Positions 27,725-37,600 of a DNA stretch of 63,473 nt are shown in pieces. The notes beneath the pieces are model-generated. The model saw only the letters and a list, made by a program, of their open reading frames with translations, ran no database searches and was not told where the DNA came from. The stretch is from Sphingobacteriales bacterium. Lineage in GTDB: Bacteria; Bacteroidota; Bacteroidia; Chitinophagales; JADJOU01. The stretch spans positions 1 to 63,473 of the forward strand of contig JAJTHM010000022.1 of the NCBI GenBank assembly GCA_021297855.1, in the 5' to 3' direction. The number at the start of each line of letters is the position of its first letter. Position 1 is the first letter of the stretch. A program made the position numbers and the translations under genes.

Positions 27725-28063
27725 TTAATTAATGAAAAGCCAAATAGTGCGACTCAAACGCAATGTATATGGTAAAACTAACACCGCAGTTAACCCCATA
27801 GCACACAAGGTAAACGCGAGGGACATTTCAAAATAGAACGTCAACATCAATGCCGTGAAAAGAAATATGAATGAATTGACCAAATAAGAGATATACATCG
27901 CACCAAGATAGAAGCCAGGCTCTGGTTCAAAATTGACTTTACAATTAGAACATTCAGGGTACATCGATATGAAATTGAATATGTTAAATGAAGAAAATTT
28001 AAACATATCTGACTTGCCGCACTTAGGACATTTGCAGAGAAGGATATTTAAAAACTTGGACAT
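27725..28063 (-). CDS. DUF983 family membrane protein
   Basis: A 112-residue protein with a zinc-ribbon-like N-terminus (CKCPKCGKSDMF, and a second CSNCK pair near 38) followed by two hydrophobic helices (about 52-75 and 80-100). This layout is typical of DUF983, a family of unknown function common in Bacteroidota and alphaproteobacteria. It lies 17 bp upstream of adk on the same strand. Confidence 0.88.
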   Translation of the reverse strand: MSKFLNILLCKCPKCGKSDMFKFSSFNIFNFISMYPECSNCKVNFEPEPGFYLGAMYISYLVNSFIFLFTALMLTFYFEMSLAFTLCAMGLTAVLVLPYTLRLSRTIWLFIN

Positions 28064-28129
28064 TGGTTAAATCTAAGCTACAAATCTACTAATAAATCCA
28101 CAGTTCAATGGAAAAGAGTCAAGGATTCT

Positions 28130-29005
28130 TTAGCCTTCGTAAAGACTTCGAACAATCCCATCCGCAAGACCTATTTTAGGCACATAGATATCATTGACCT
28201 TCGCAGTTTTCATGATGGTGGTATATATTTCCAAGGCAGGGACAATGACATCCGCACGATCAGGATTAAAATTGTATTGAATGATTCGCTCATCTACAGT
28301 CAATAACTTTAACTCCTTATGCATGTCTCTCAAATAGCGCGCAGTCAATGGTTTTCCAAGTGGTTTTAAACTCTTTTTAAATAGAGTGTTTATGTTGCCT
28401 CCTGTACCCACGGCTACAGTGTCTTCAGCGAGTTTTAGGTCTTTGATAAATGTCTCCATTTCCATCCATTCTTTGTATTCTACCAAATTTTTTAGTGCTC
28501 GAACACTGCCTATTTTGAAGCTTCGACTCGCTCGTGATTTCCCTTTGTAGTAGTAGGTCAATTCTGTGCTGCCGCCTCCTACATCAATAAATAAATAGCC
28601 TTTCTCATCTTTGATATACTCACTTATTTGAGTAGTGTAAATGATTTCAGCTTCTTCCTTTCCATCGATCAATTCTATTTTTACTTGACTATTTCTAAAT
28701 ACTTCCTCTACCACTTCTTTTGCATTGCTTGCTTCTCGGAGTGCAGAGGTGGCACAGGCTCTGTATTTTTTAACTTTATAGCATTTCATAAGGCTATGAA
28801 ATGATTTCATAGCTTCTGTAAGCATTTCTAAGGTATCTTCTTGTATTTCATTTTTGACAAAACTGTCAGAACCTAGACGAATAGGCGCGCGGACAAGGAT
28901 GGCTTTGTCAAATCTCGGTACATTGTCTATAAGGTATACATTCATTATGAGCAGCCTAACACCGTTTGAGCCAATATCGATTCCGCCATAGCGATCTATT
29001 TTCAT
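28130..29005 (-). CDS. Ppx/GppA family phosphatase
   Basis: A 291-residue protein with the actin-like ASKHA fold of exopolyphosphatase/pppGpp phosphatase. Phosphate-binding loops are visible at GGIDIGSNGVRLLI (8-21) and LFIDVGGGSTELTYY (138-152), and GTGGNINTLFK lies near 200. It is the short form, without the extra C-terminal domains of the enterobacterial enzymes. The likely role is polyphosphate or (p)ppGpp turnover. It lies 14 bp downstream of the gene at 29020-29496, probably in the same transcript. Confidence 0.93.
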   Translation of the reverse strand: MKIDRYGGIDIGSNGVRLLIMNVYLIDNVPRFDKAILVRAPIRLGSDSFVKNEIQEDTLEMLTEAMKSFHSLMKCYKVKKYRACATSALREASNAKEVVEEVFRNSQVKIELIDGKEEAEIIYTTQISEYIKDEKGYLFIDVGGGSTELTYYYKGKSRASRSFKIGSVRALKNLVEYKEWMEMETFIKDLKLAEDTVAVGTGGNINTLFKKSLKPLGKPLTARYLRDMHKELKLLTVDERIIQYNFNPDRADVIVPALEIYTTIMKTAKVNDIYVPKIGLADGIVRSLYEG

Positions 29006-29019
29006 GCCTAATAAATATT

Positions 29020-29496
29020 TTAAAGCTTATAGAAATTTAATATGGCCTCCCAGCACTTGGTTTTCAAACTTTCATCAGTAGACATAGTCAACGTATTCAA
29101 ATTTTCCATCAATATGATTTGAAGCATCTCAAAATTGCTTGGAACTAATTTTGTCAACTGAAGAGGTAGATTATTCATAACGGCATCTTCTCCAAAAATA
29201 AAGACCTTGTTGAAATTGAATTCGTGAATAAATTGAATAAAATTGTTTGATTTAGAATTGTTTATATTGATCACATAAATGTTTTCAATATTCATCATGA
29301 GTTTTTTAAAGACCTTTGTCAAAGTTTTATAATCTTTGCTTTCGGAGAGCGGTGAGGTACAATTCAGAATGCAACAAATGCTTGAGTGTGGATTCCCAAG
29401 ATTTTCATATGAAATTGGGTTCAAACCTACATTTGAAACTGGTTTTATCTCGTTGCTCTGAATAGTAGAAAAAATTTTTACGCGATTTATTAGCAT
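29020..29496 (-). CDS. Unknown small protein, possibly DNA polymerase III psi-like
   Basis: A 158-residue soluble protein I do not recognise with certainty. The middle carries a beta-alpha-beta pattern (NIYVININNS, NKVFIFGEDAVMNNLPLQL). The end, LKTKCWEAILNFYKL, resembles the C-terminal helix of proteins annotated as DNA polymerase III psi subunits in Bacteroidota (pattern K..LW..L..F). That resemblance is from memory and is weak. The ATG at 29496 lies only 5 bp from the divergent ilvE ATG at 29502. A TAATTTTG element on the minus strand (29523-29516) lies inside ilvE, 20 bp upstream of this start. Confidence 0.6.
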   Translation of the reverse strand: MLINRVKIFSTIQSNEIKPVSNVGLNPISYENLGNPHSSICCILNCTSPLSESKDYKTLTKVFKKLMMNIENIYVININNSKSNNFIQFIHEFNFNKVFIFGEDAVMNNLPLQLTKLVPSNFEMLQIILMENLNTLTMSTDESLKTKCWEAILNFYKL

Positions 29497-29501
29497 TAAA
29501 C

Positions 29502-30566
29502 ATGAGTTGGGACATCAAAATTACAAAAAATTCAAATACTAATCTGAATAATACAGATTTTTCGAGTTTGGGATTTGGTAAGACCTTTACAGACCATATG
29601 TTTATTGCAGACCACTATGATGGGGAGTGGAGAGATTGTCGTATTGTGCCTTTTGGAGATCTCGAATTACATCCTGCCACCTTTGCACTTCATTATGGTC
29701 AGAGTATATTTGAAGGTATGAAAGCTGAGCGCAGTTCAGATGATAGAATTCTATTGTTCCGACCTGATGCGAATGCAGAGCGCTTTCGTTTATCTGCAGA
29801 AAGGCTCGCGATGCCTATAGTTCCTGATGATCTGTTTATACAATCCATTACTGAATTAATTAAAGTCGATGCGGGCTGGGTTCCCAAAGGAATCGCCAAT
29901 ACGAGTTTATATATCCGTCCTTTCTTATTTGGAACAGACCCGATTCTTGGTGTAAAGATCGGAGATCATTATAAGTATGTAGTTATTATTGGCCCTGTGG
30001 GTGCTTATTACCCAGAACCAGTCAATGTTTTGATTCAAGAGAAGTATGTGCGCGCTTTCCCAGGAGGAACGGGTGCTGCCAAGTTTTCTGGCAATTATTC
30101 TGCCACCTTACTCCCGGTCAAAGAAGCCAAGGAACAAGGTTGCAATCAGATTTTATGGACAGATGGATTTGAACATAAATATTTCCAAGAAATTGGGACA
30201 ATGAATATATTCTTCCAAATAGGGAATACTCTTTTAACCCCTTCTCTTGAAGAAGGAACTATCCTGCATGGAGTCACGAGAGATTCTATACTGAAACTAG
30301 CCAAGGATAAAGGTCTCAAGGCAGTAGAGCGAAAAATTACTGTACAAGAATTCTTAGAAGCCTATGAGAATAAAACCTTGCAGGATATGTTCGGCGCAGG
30401 AACTGCAGCCGTCGTCAATCCTATCGAGGGTTTTGTTTACCACGGCAAACAATACAATCTAGACTTTATGAATCGCGAAGTCTCCAAATTAATGAAAGCC
30501 GAAATCGAGGGCATCAAGTCTGGTGCTATTCCTGATCCACATAATTGGGTCATGGTGGTGGAGTAG
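29502..30566 (+). CDS. ilvE: Branched-chain amino acid aminotransferase
   Basis: A 354-residue PLP-dependent class IV aminotransferase (leucine, isoleucine, valine and 2-oxoglutarate interconversion). It is of the longer BCAT type, with the Schiff-base lysine in GGTGAAKFSGNY (Lys194), FGAGTAAVV in the cofactor loop, and SIFEGMKAERS near 68-78. Its last 75 bp (30492-30566) are repeated at 31194-31268 with three synonymous changes, so the 3' end looks as if it was replaced during an insertion event; the protein itself appears intact. Confidence 0.96.
   Translation: MSWDIKITKNSNTNLNNTDFSSLGFGKTFTDHMFIADHYDGEWRDCRIVPFGDLELHPATFALHYGQSIFEGMKAERSSDDRILLFRPDANAERFRLSAERLAMPIVPDDLFIQSITELIKVDAGWVPKGIANTSLYIRPFLFGTDPILGVKIGDHYKYVVIIGPVGAYYPEPVNVLIQEKYVRAFPGGTGAAKFSGNYSATLLPVKEAKEQGCNQILWTDGFEHKYFQEIGTMNIFFQIGNTLLTPSLEEGTILHGVTRDSILKLAKDKGLKAVERKITVQEFLEAYENKTLQDMFGAGTAAVVNPIEGFVYHGKQYNLDFMNREVSKLMKAEIEGIKSGAIPDPHNWVMVVE
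30492..30566 (+). repeat. 75-bp direct repeat, copy 1 (3' end of ilvE)
   Basis: Copy 1 encodes the last 24 residues and stop of IlvE (from MKAEIEG to MVVE). It matches copy 2 at 72 of 75 positions. The differences are GTG/GTT, GAG/GAA and TAG/TAA, all silent. Confidence 0.95.
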
Positions 30567-30606
30567 GGAAGAAGTAGTTTAGATTTTTCTTAAAGTATTT
30601 ATATTC

Positions 30607-31122
30607 ATGAGTTCGATTAGAGTTGTTTTAAACGGATTCTTGGGATTCTTTGCGTTTGTTAGCCTTTTTGCGACAAGTAATTTTTTACTAAATTATTATG
30701 AATTTAAAAATGAAGGCATTGCAACTTTACTTAAGAAAAGTATGATTACTGTTTCAGATGGTAAAATTTTAAATTTGGATTTCGAATTAGTAATCAACTC
30801 AAAAACTTATAGTTTCAATTGTATTGAATCAGATATAAATGAGTCACGATATTTTGTTGGGCAGAAAATTACCGTGATTTATAAGTTTATTGATAATGGT
30901 TATAATGTTAATGGTATTATAAAGCCAAAAAAATCTCATATTATTATTTATTATCTTGTATTCATATTATCAATACTTATGGTTTTAAAGTGTTTACACT
31001 TTTTTATAATTAATTGGGTTACAGTGGTTGAATTGTATAAGTCAATGCCTGTTGTGAAAGAATATTTTCTCATTTCAATGAGTTACCACCTTGAAACAAG
31101 AGTAAGTGAAAAATCGAATTAA
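30607..31122 (+). CDS. Membrane protein, DUF3592-like, between repeats
   Basis: A 171-residue protein with one hydrophobic helix at each side (about 8-32 and 115-138) of a beta-rich loop (about 42-100: SDGKILNLDFELVINSKTYSF, VGQKITVIYKF). This helix-domain-helix plan and the G-K-Y pattern resemble DUF3592 proteins of unknown function; I infer this from layout only. Its base composition (very AT-rich) is unlike the flanking ilvE and coiled-coil genes. It is the only gene between the two 75-bp copies of the ilvE end, so it is the cargo of the inserted segment. Confidence 0.75.
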   Translation: MSSIRVVLNGFLGFFAFVSLFATSNFLLNYYEFKNEGIATLLKKSMITVSDGKILNLDFELVINSKTYSFNCIESDINESRYFVGQKITVIYKFIDNGYNVNGIIKPKKSHIIIYYLVFILSILMVLKCLHFFIINWVTVVELYKSMPVVKEYFLISMSYHLETRVSEKSN

Positions 31123-31193
31123 AAAGTTAGAGTAAATGTAAAATCGGTTATTCAAAGTCGCAACACCTTGAATGACGAGAGATATCTTAACAG

Positions 31194-31268
31194 ATGAAAG
31201 CCGAAATCGAGGGCATCAAGTCTGGTGCTATTCCTGATCCACATAATTGGGTCATGGTTGTGGAATAA
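31194..31268 (+). repeat. 75-bp direct repeat, copy 2 (orphan ilvE 3' end)
   Basis: This copy still reads as the in-frame end of IlvE with a TAA stop but has no gene in front of it. The sequence before it (31123-31193) is non-coding. It is probably the original end of ilvE, displaced about 700 bp by the insertion. No gene-sized frame is seen in 31123-31380 otherwise. Confidence 0.95.
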
Positions 31269-31380
31269 ATTTTGTATTTTCGCCTTCCATTTTATTACAG
31301 TTAAACACATTAATCACTTTATCCAACGCAATTTTTAGTAGTCGGTCCACGACGGATTATTAAATCTAAAACACTACATT

Positions 31381-32652
31381 ATGGCTAAGAACCGATTTGC
31401 TACCAAGGCACTCAATCAAAAGGACGAACCTATTTTAGTTGCCCTCGAACTCAATGTCAATAGTATGAATATCGAGGTAAGATACTTTCTTACCGCTACT
31501 ATGAAAGAAGACGAAATCGAAGATTTTATCAAGAAATTCTCCCATGGAGAAGAGGTTCAATTTCCTGAAACTATCACGACAGAGAACAGAAGCTTTACCG
31601 AAGAGTCTTTGCTGCCAGATAATATCAAAATAGAAGGCAAGAGCGGCGCTATTCGCCAACTGCAGAATGAATGGTCTTATTTGCTATTGAATGCTAAATT
31701 GTTTGAGCAATTTAATGCCCAGCTAGAAGATATAAAAATCAAAGCTGCCGAGCTCAAAGGCTTTAGTTCAGAGCTTTTTGATGAGGCCAAGGAGTTTTGG
31801 GAAAAGGTGTTGGAATATAAGAAAGAGCGTGAGATTAGTCAAGAAAAATTAGCCTATTTCAAAGAAGAAATCAATGGCGTATTTGACCATTTGAAAAAAC
31901 TGAAAGAGTCATTACTAAAAGAAAAAGACGCTGCTTCAGAGAAAATACGGGAAGAGTTTTCTGTGACTTTAGCGAGTATAGATGCCCGATTAGAAGAGCA
32001 TGGCGTGCATTTCAAGACCATTATGGAAGAATTGAAAGTGCTACAAACCAAACTGAGAGGAGAAGATATAAAACGCGATATTAAGAATATCCTTTTTGAT
32101 GATATTCAAGCGCGCTATGATAAAATAAAAGTCAGAAGGGAAGAGGTGCTCGGAGGAGTCAATAATTCTAGAATTGATGGGCTGACTCAGGCGCTCGAGA
32201 GAACACAAAAATCGCTGAATATGGATGTTCGAGATTTAGACTTTAATACGAAAAAGCTAAACTCTGTTGATAGCAAACTAGAACTTCAATTGCGTGAAGC
32301 CAAAATCAAAGTATTGAAAGATCGTATTTCGTCCAAAGAGGAAAAAGTCGCGGATATTCAGAAGACCTTGAATAAGCTGACTAAAAAATCTGCACCAAAG
32401 GAAAAGGAAACAACAGAAGAAACAAAAAAACAAGATAAAAAGAAAGTAGAAGTAAAAACTACTGCTCCAGTGGAAACGGATGAGACACCGAAAGAAGAAA
32501 AAGCTTCAGAAGTATTACCAGATGAGCAAACAAAAGTAGAGGAAACCCCTATTATAGAGCAACAGGAAGAGGTTAAAACCAAAGAAGAAATCCATACAGC
32601 AGAATATGCAGTGGAGGAAAAGCCAACCGAAGAAGCACCCGAAACTGAATAG
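31381..32652 (+). CDS. Coiled-coil protein with acidic/lysine-rich tail, unknown function
   Basis: A 423-residue cytoplasmic protein that I do not recognise. Residues 1-75 form a globular, beta-rich start (EVRYFLTATMKEDEIEDFI). Residues about 90-330 are almost continuous charged helix, probably coiled coil. Residues about 335-423 are low-complexity K/E/T/P-rich and probably disordered. No signal peptide or membrane segment is seen. It lies between ilvE and argS. The long coiled coil suggests a structural or scaffold role, but there is no direct evidence. Confidence 0.8.
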   Translation: MAKNRFATKALNQKDEPILVALELNVNSMNIEVRYFLTATMKEDEIEDFIKKFSHGEEVQFPETITTENRSFTEESLLPDNIKIEGKSGAIRQLQNEWSYLLLNAKLFEQFNAQLEDIKIKAAELKGFSSELFDEAKEFWEKVLEYKKEREISQEKLAYFKEEINGVFDHLKKLKESLLKEKDAASEKIREEFSVTLASIDARLEEHGVHFKTIMEELKVLQTKLRGEDIKRDIKNILFDDIQARYDKIKVRREEVLGGVNNSRIDGLTQALERTQKSLNMDVRDLDFNTKKLNSVDSKLELQLREAKIKVLKDRISSKEEKVADIQKTLNKLTKKSAPKEKETTEETKKQDKKKVEVKTTAPVETDETPKEEKASEVLPDEQTKVEETPIIEQQEEVKTKEEIHTAEYAVEEKPTEEAPETE

Positions 32653-32735
32653 TACTCAGAGTACAGTCTACATTCTACTTTTTACATATTACAAAAAAAA
32701 CACCATCTACAATCCACATCAAATCTGTCAAACAA

Positions 32736-32763
32736 TCTAATATCTAACTTCTAATATCTAACA
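32736..32763. repeat. Two tandem copies of a 14-bp unit before argS
   Basis: TCTAATATCTAACT is followed directly by TCTAATATCTAACA, ending 10 bp before the argS start codon. The surrounding 32653-32773 is CT/A-rich with no gene. Confidence 0.7.
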
Positions 32764-32773
32764 TCTCCCTCCA

Positions 32774-34537
32774 ATGGAACCACTCATCAGCTTATTAAAG
32801 CAATCTTTGTCGAGCTATTTCAAGGATAGTTTTCCTGATGCAGAGCCCTCTGATTTTGTCTTTCAGTCTACGAATAAGGATCATACAGGCCATTTAACGC
32901 TAATGGTTTTCCCTTTGGCTAAATTGGTTAAACTCAATCCTGATAGTTTGGCAGGTCAGTTGGGAGAACATCTTATGAATACAGAGTGGGTTGATAATTA
33001 TGAAGTTATCAAAGGATTTTTAAATCTCCATTTATCTAAACCAGCTTTTCAACTTGTATTGACAGACGCCTCTGATTTAGAAGTAAAAATCGACAATACT
33101 CAAAAGATAGTTTTAGAGTATTGTGGACCGAATACGAATAAACCAATTCATATAGGACATTTGAGAAATATGTTTCTCGGTTACTCTGTGGCTGGCATAT
33201 TGAAAGAGGTAGGTCACGATGTCCACAAGGTCAATATATTCAATGATAGAGGGATAGCTATCTGCAAAAGCATGGTGGGTTATCTGGAATATGGAAAAAA
33301 TACCACACCTGAATCGGAGGGAATGAAAGGTGATTTTTTTGTGGGGAAATTTTATATTTTATTTAGTCAAGAATGTTCACTTCAAGCAAAACCTTTTATA
33401 GAACAGGGTCTTAAAAAAGAAGATGCAGAAGCTCAAACACCCATTTTTCAAAAAGCAAATGATCTACTGCTGAAATGGGAAGCTGGAGACCAAGCAACCA
33501 TCGATTTATGGAATCGAATGAATAATTGGTTTTATAGTGGTGTGAGACAGACCTATGCTCGATTGGGAATAGATAGTGAAAAAGACTACTACGAGAGTCG
33601 TGAATATAAAAAAGGGAAAGAAATCGTCGAAATCGGTTATCAAAGCGGTGTATTCCAAAAGGATGAGACAGGCGCTATTTATATAGATTTGACAGACAAG
33701 GGATTGGATAAGAAATTCCTGCAGCGTTCCAATGGCACTTCGCTTTACATCACTCAAGATATGGCGCTGGTCAAACAGCGTTTCGACGATTATCATATGG
33801 ATAAAATGATATATGTGGTTGGAGACGAACAGAATTACCACTTCAAAGTCTTGAAATACATTATGGAGGCTATGAATGAGAATTTCTCCAAAGACATTTA
33901 CCACCTTTCTTATGGTATGGTATTAGGAAAAGATGGCTCCAAATTCAAGTCGAGGGAAGGCACGCCAGCAGATGCAGACCTAATTGTAGAAGCAGTGGTA
34001 GAGGAAGCCAAGGCCCAAACCTTGGAAAGTGGCAAGGCAGAGACCTTAACCGAAAATGAAATTAATGAAATAGCAGAGAGCGTGGGACTCGGAGCTTTAA
34101 AATTTGCTCTACTCAAGGTCACGGCTACAAAAAATATCGTATTCGACCCGAAGGAAGCAGTGGATCTCAATGGAGATACAGGTTCCTTCATTCAATATAC
34201 CTATGTGAGAACAAAGGCTCTTTTGGCAAAGTGGGAAGGCAAATTTGAAAGTGACATCAACTTTAATTTACACAAAGAAGAAGAGCAATTGATCTTGCAT
34301 TTAGCTGGCTTTAAATCGAATATAAAACGGTGCGCGGAGGCATTAGATCCTGCCGAATTGGCATTATTTACCTTACATTTAGCTAAAATATACAATCGTT
34401 TCTACACACAACTACCTATACTAAAAGAGGACAATTTAGATATTCGAGGGTTTAGAATGAAATTGACAAAATTAACCTACGATCTACTTGGAAAATCGCT
34501 CACTATACTTGGAGTACCATTGCCTCATAAAATGTAG
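32774..34537 (+). CDS. argS: Arginyl-tRNA synthetase
   Basis: A 587-residue class I aminoacyl-tRNA synthetase. The HIGH motif is at 126-129 (KPIHIGHLRNM), and the KMSKS equivalent is GKDGSKFKSREG near 390, with Lys replaced in part as is usual for ArgRS. An N-terminal additional domain (about 1-105) and a C-terminal anticodon-binding DALR domain (about 470-587) complete the fold, and the length matches the family. The protein ends close to the usual M of the family (LGVPLPHKM). Confidence 0.97.
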   Translation: MEPLISLLKQSLSSYFKDSFPDAEPSDFVFQSTNKDHTGHLTLMVFPLAKLVKLNPDSLAGQLGEHLMNTEWVDNYEVIKGFLNLHLSKPAFQLVLTDASDLEVKIDNTQKIVLEYCGPNTNKPIHIGHLRNMFLGYSVAGILKEVGHDVHKVNIFNDRGIAICKSMVGYLEYGKNTTPESEGMKGDFFVGKFYILFSQECSLQAKPFIEQGLKKEDAEAQTPIFQKANDLLLKWEAGDQATIDLWNRMNNWFYSGVRQTYARLGIDSEKDYYESREYKKGKEIVEIGYQSGVFQKDETGAIYIDLTDKGLDKKFLQRSNGTSLYITQDMALVKQRFDDYHMDKMIYVVGDEQNYHFKVLKYIMEAMNENFSKDIYHLSYGMVLGKDGSKFKSREGTPADADLIVEAVVEEAKAQTLESGKAETLTENEINEIAESVGLGALKFALLKVTATKNIVFDPKEAVDLNGDTGSFIQYTYVRTKALLAKWEGKFESDINFNLHKEEEQLILHLAGFKSNIKRCAEALDPAELALFTLHLAKIYNRFYTQLPILKEDNLDIRGFRMKLTKLTYDLLGKSLTILGVPLPHKM

Positions 34538-34639
34538 CTACTTTTTTTAAAGTGCATGTCATTGAAATTATGATAAAACTATCTTAATTTCTCTTCACTT
34601 ATTTTAATATTTATATTTAAGATTTAATTAGATTTTCAT

Positions 34640-34647
34640 TAAATTTG
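34640..34647 (+). promoter_or_regulatory. TAnnTTTG promoter element before the BNR trio
   Basis: TAAATTTG matches the Bacteroidota -7 consensus 16 bp before the ATG at 34664. No TTTG is seen at the -33 distance. The rest of 34538-34663 is AT-rich and non-coding. Confidence 0.45.
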
Positions 34648-34663
34648 TAGACTACAATATAAG

Positions 34664-37600
34664 ATGAAAAAGCTAATAGTTATTATCCTTTTCGGGATTA
34701 ACTTTAACCTTAATGCTCAAACTGTTCAAGATACCATTGATCATCCTTACTGGATAGCAATGATGTCTGACAGAACTATCAATATCAATAAGACGAAGCG
34801 TGCTTATGATTTATACTTCTCCAATAAAGCAAAAGTAAAAGGTACAAGCTACAAGCAATTTGAGCGTTGGTATCACCATTGGTCATTGAAAGTCAATAGC
34901 GATGGAAGTTTTCCTGCACCTGATCACACTCTGCAAGAAGTTAGAAAATTTAGGAGAAATAATCTAACCCCTCGATCTGGAACAGGAGCTTGGAAAAATC
35001 TGGGACCTTTTGATGATCCCTTTTTAGCTGGGCAGTTTGTAGGCGTTGGAAGAATAAATGCTATTGGGTTTCACTCTTCCAATGAAAATATTATGTATGC
35101 TGGTGCACCACAAGGCGGATTTTGGAGAACCTATGACAAAGGAGCCAATTGGACTTCTACCACAGATGACCTGCCGACATTAGGAGTTTCAGCTATAGCT
35201 TATATTCAAAATTCTGCTACTGATTCTGTGATTCTCATAGGCACTGGAGATAGAGATGCCAGCGATGCCCCAGGACTTGGAGTTATGAAATCTATCAATG
35301 GAGGTGTAACCTTTGTTTCTTCCAATACTGGAATTGGCAATAGAATTGTTGGCATGTTCGCCCAGAACCCATTGAATAAAAATACAATTTTTGCAGCAGT
35401 TGATAATGGTATTTATGTGACTTATAACCAAGGGGCGAACTGGATTCAGAGATCTAGTGCTGGAAATTTTAAAGATATCAAATACTGTCCTGGAGATACT
35501 ATGACGCTGTATGCCACTAGTAATGGAGTCTTTTATCGCTCTATAAATGCAGGTACGACTTGGACTTCAATCAGCACTGGTTTTACAGCCACAGGAAGGA
35601 ATAGATTGGCTATAGGAGTAACAGCCGCCAACCCCAATATAGTTTATATCGTAGCTAGTAATTCTAGTACCAATGGATTAGAATCTTTTTATAAATCATC
35701 CAATAAAGGACTAAGTTTTAATGTTATGATGGGAGGGGCATTTAATATTTTAGGTGCCAATACAAATGGATCCTCCACCGGTGGCCAAGGCTGGTATGAT
35801 TTAGCCATCTGTGGCAATGACCAAGATTCAAATATGGTTATGGTCGGTGGCGTCATACAATTTAAGACAGTTAATGGGGGCACTTCTTGGTCGGCGATTT
35901 CCCACTGGTTTGGAGGCGGTGCGCCTTTTGTGCATGCAGATGTTCATTATCAAGCTCGAAATCCTCTCAATAACGAATTCTACAGTGGAAATGATGGAGG
36001 AGTTTATACTACAGCTAATAATGGAACTTCTTGGACCATACGCAATAAAGGCCTAGCGATTTCTCAATTCTATAATTTTGGTGTTTCTCAGTTATCGAAA
36101 ACTAAATTCATAACAGGAGCTCAAGACAATGGTACTAGCTGGGGATCTGATAGCGCAAGTTGGCAGACGGCTAGTTTTGGAGGAGATGGTATGCATAGTG
36201 AAATAAGTAATTTTGATACAACAGTTATGTTTGGTAATGTGCAATACGGTAGTTTGCGCAGAACAAAGAATAATGGTTCAAGCTGGCAAGGTTTAGCTGG
36301 ATCTATTCCTGGAGGTCCAGGTCCGTGGGCGGCTCCTTGTCATTTGCATCCGAGATTGAATGATATTATGGTGATACTCTATACGCAAGGTATCATTAGT
36401 AAAAATATCGTTTCTGCAGCTAATCCTACATTTGCTAATTTCACCACAGGAGTCACAGGAACCGGCAATGCCATTCGCTTTTCCAATATCAATGATTCGT
36501 TGGTTTTTATGGGTTGGACCAACGGAAATTTCAGAGTGGCAAATATTTTAGCTAGTCCAATGACTGTCGATTCAATGTCTCGACCTGCTAGCAACACAAT
36601 TCGTGATATAGAGACAAGCTACAATAACGACAAAGTGGTTTATGCTGCTTGTGGAAATGATATTTATAAATCGACTAATAAAGGGGCTACTTGGACGGAT
36701 ATTTCAGCCAATTTACCTAATATCCCTATATTTTCTATCGTTTTAGATAAAAACTCTCCGGAAGGTTTATATGTGGGAACGGATGCGGGAGTATATTACA
36801 AAGATTCTTTAATGACCAATTGGATCTATTATAACACTGGACTTCCTCTCAATACAGAAGTTCGTGATTTAGAAATAGTCTATGACACCATTTGTTCTTC
36901 CAATTCAGTGATTTTTGCAGGTACTTATGGAAGAGGTTTATGGAAAGGGGATTTAAGAGTCTCAGAAACCCAGCCCAATCCCAATTTTAACATAACACCA
37001 ACTGCTTGTTCGAATGATACGATTCAAATAACGAGTTCTGTCACGAGTATAACTAATAACGGTGCACCGATCAAATATAAATGGAAAATTACGCCTTCAG
37101 GCTATACTTATACGAATGGTACTTCTGACACCTCTGTCAATCCTAGATTGGTTTTTAATCAAGCGACAAAGTATACAATATCGCTCAAAGTTTCAAAACC
37201 TTATGGTGGATTTTGTACTGTGAAAAAGGATTCTATAATTTCTATAGGTAAATCTGGTAAAATAATCTTGAAGACGGCTTCCGATACTTCTATATGCTTA
37301 GGAGATAGCGCATTTGTGCGATTAGGTGGCATGGAATCATACACCTTCAGCCCTAGTTTTGCTGTTCAGCAGTTTAATGATTCTTTCGCTTATATTAATG
37401 CGAATAGTTCCACGTATTATACTATCATAGGTTTTAATAATGGAGCATGTCCTGATACTACCTATTTAAATTTGACGATAAGAAACAAAGTTGCAATTGC
37501 TCAATCAGGTGTATTAAAATATTGTCAGGGAGATTCAACAACGGTGTCTTTTTCGGGTGTCGATTCTGCTTTTTGGTCCCCAATGACAGGTATCAATCCC

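Noticed and set aside
31123-31193. tRNA gene as the insertion site next to ilvE
   Set aside because: No cloverleaf or tRNA-like stretch is visible; the repeated sequence is the coding end of ilvE.
33506-33904. 132-codon minus-strand frame inside argS
   Set aside because: argS is certain from HIGH and KMSKS-type motifs; this frame is its complement.
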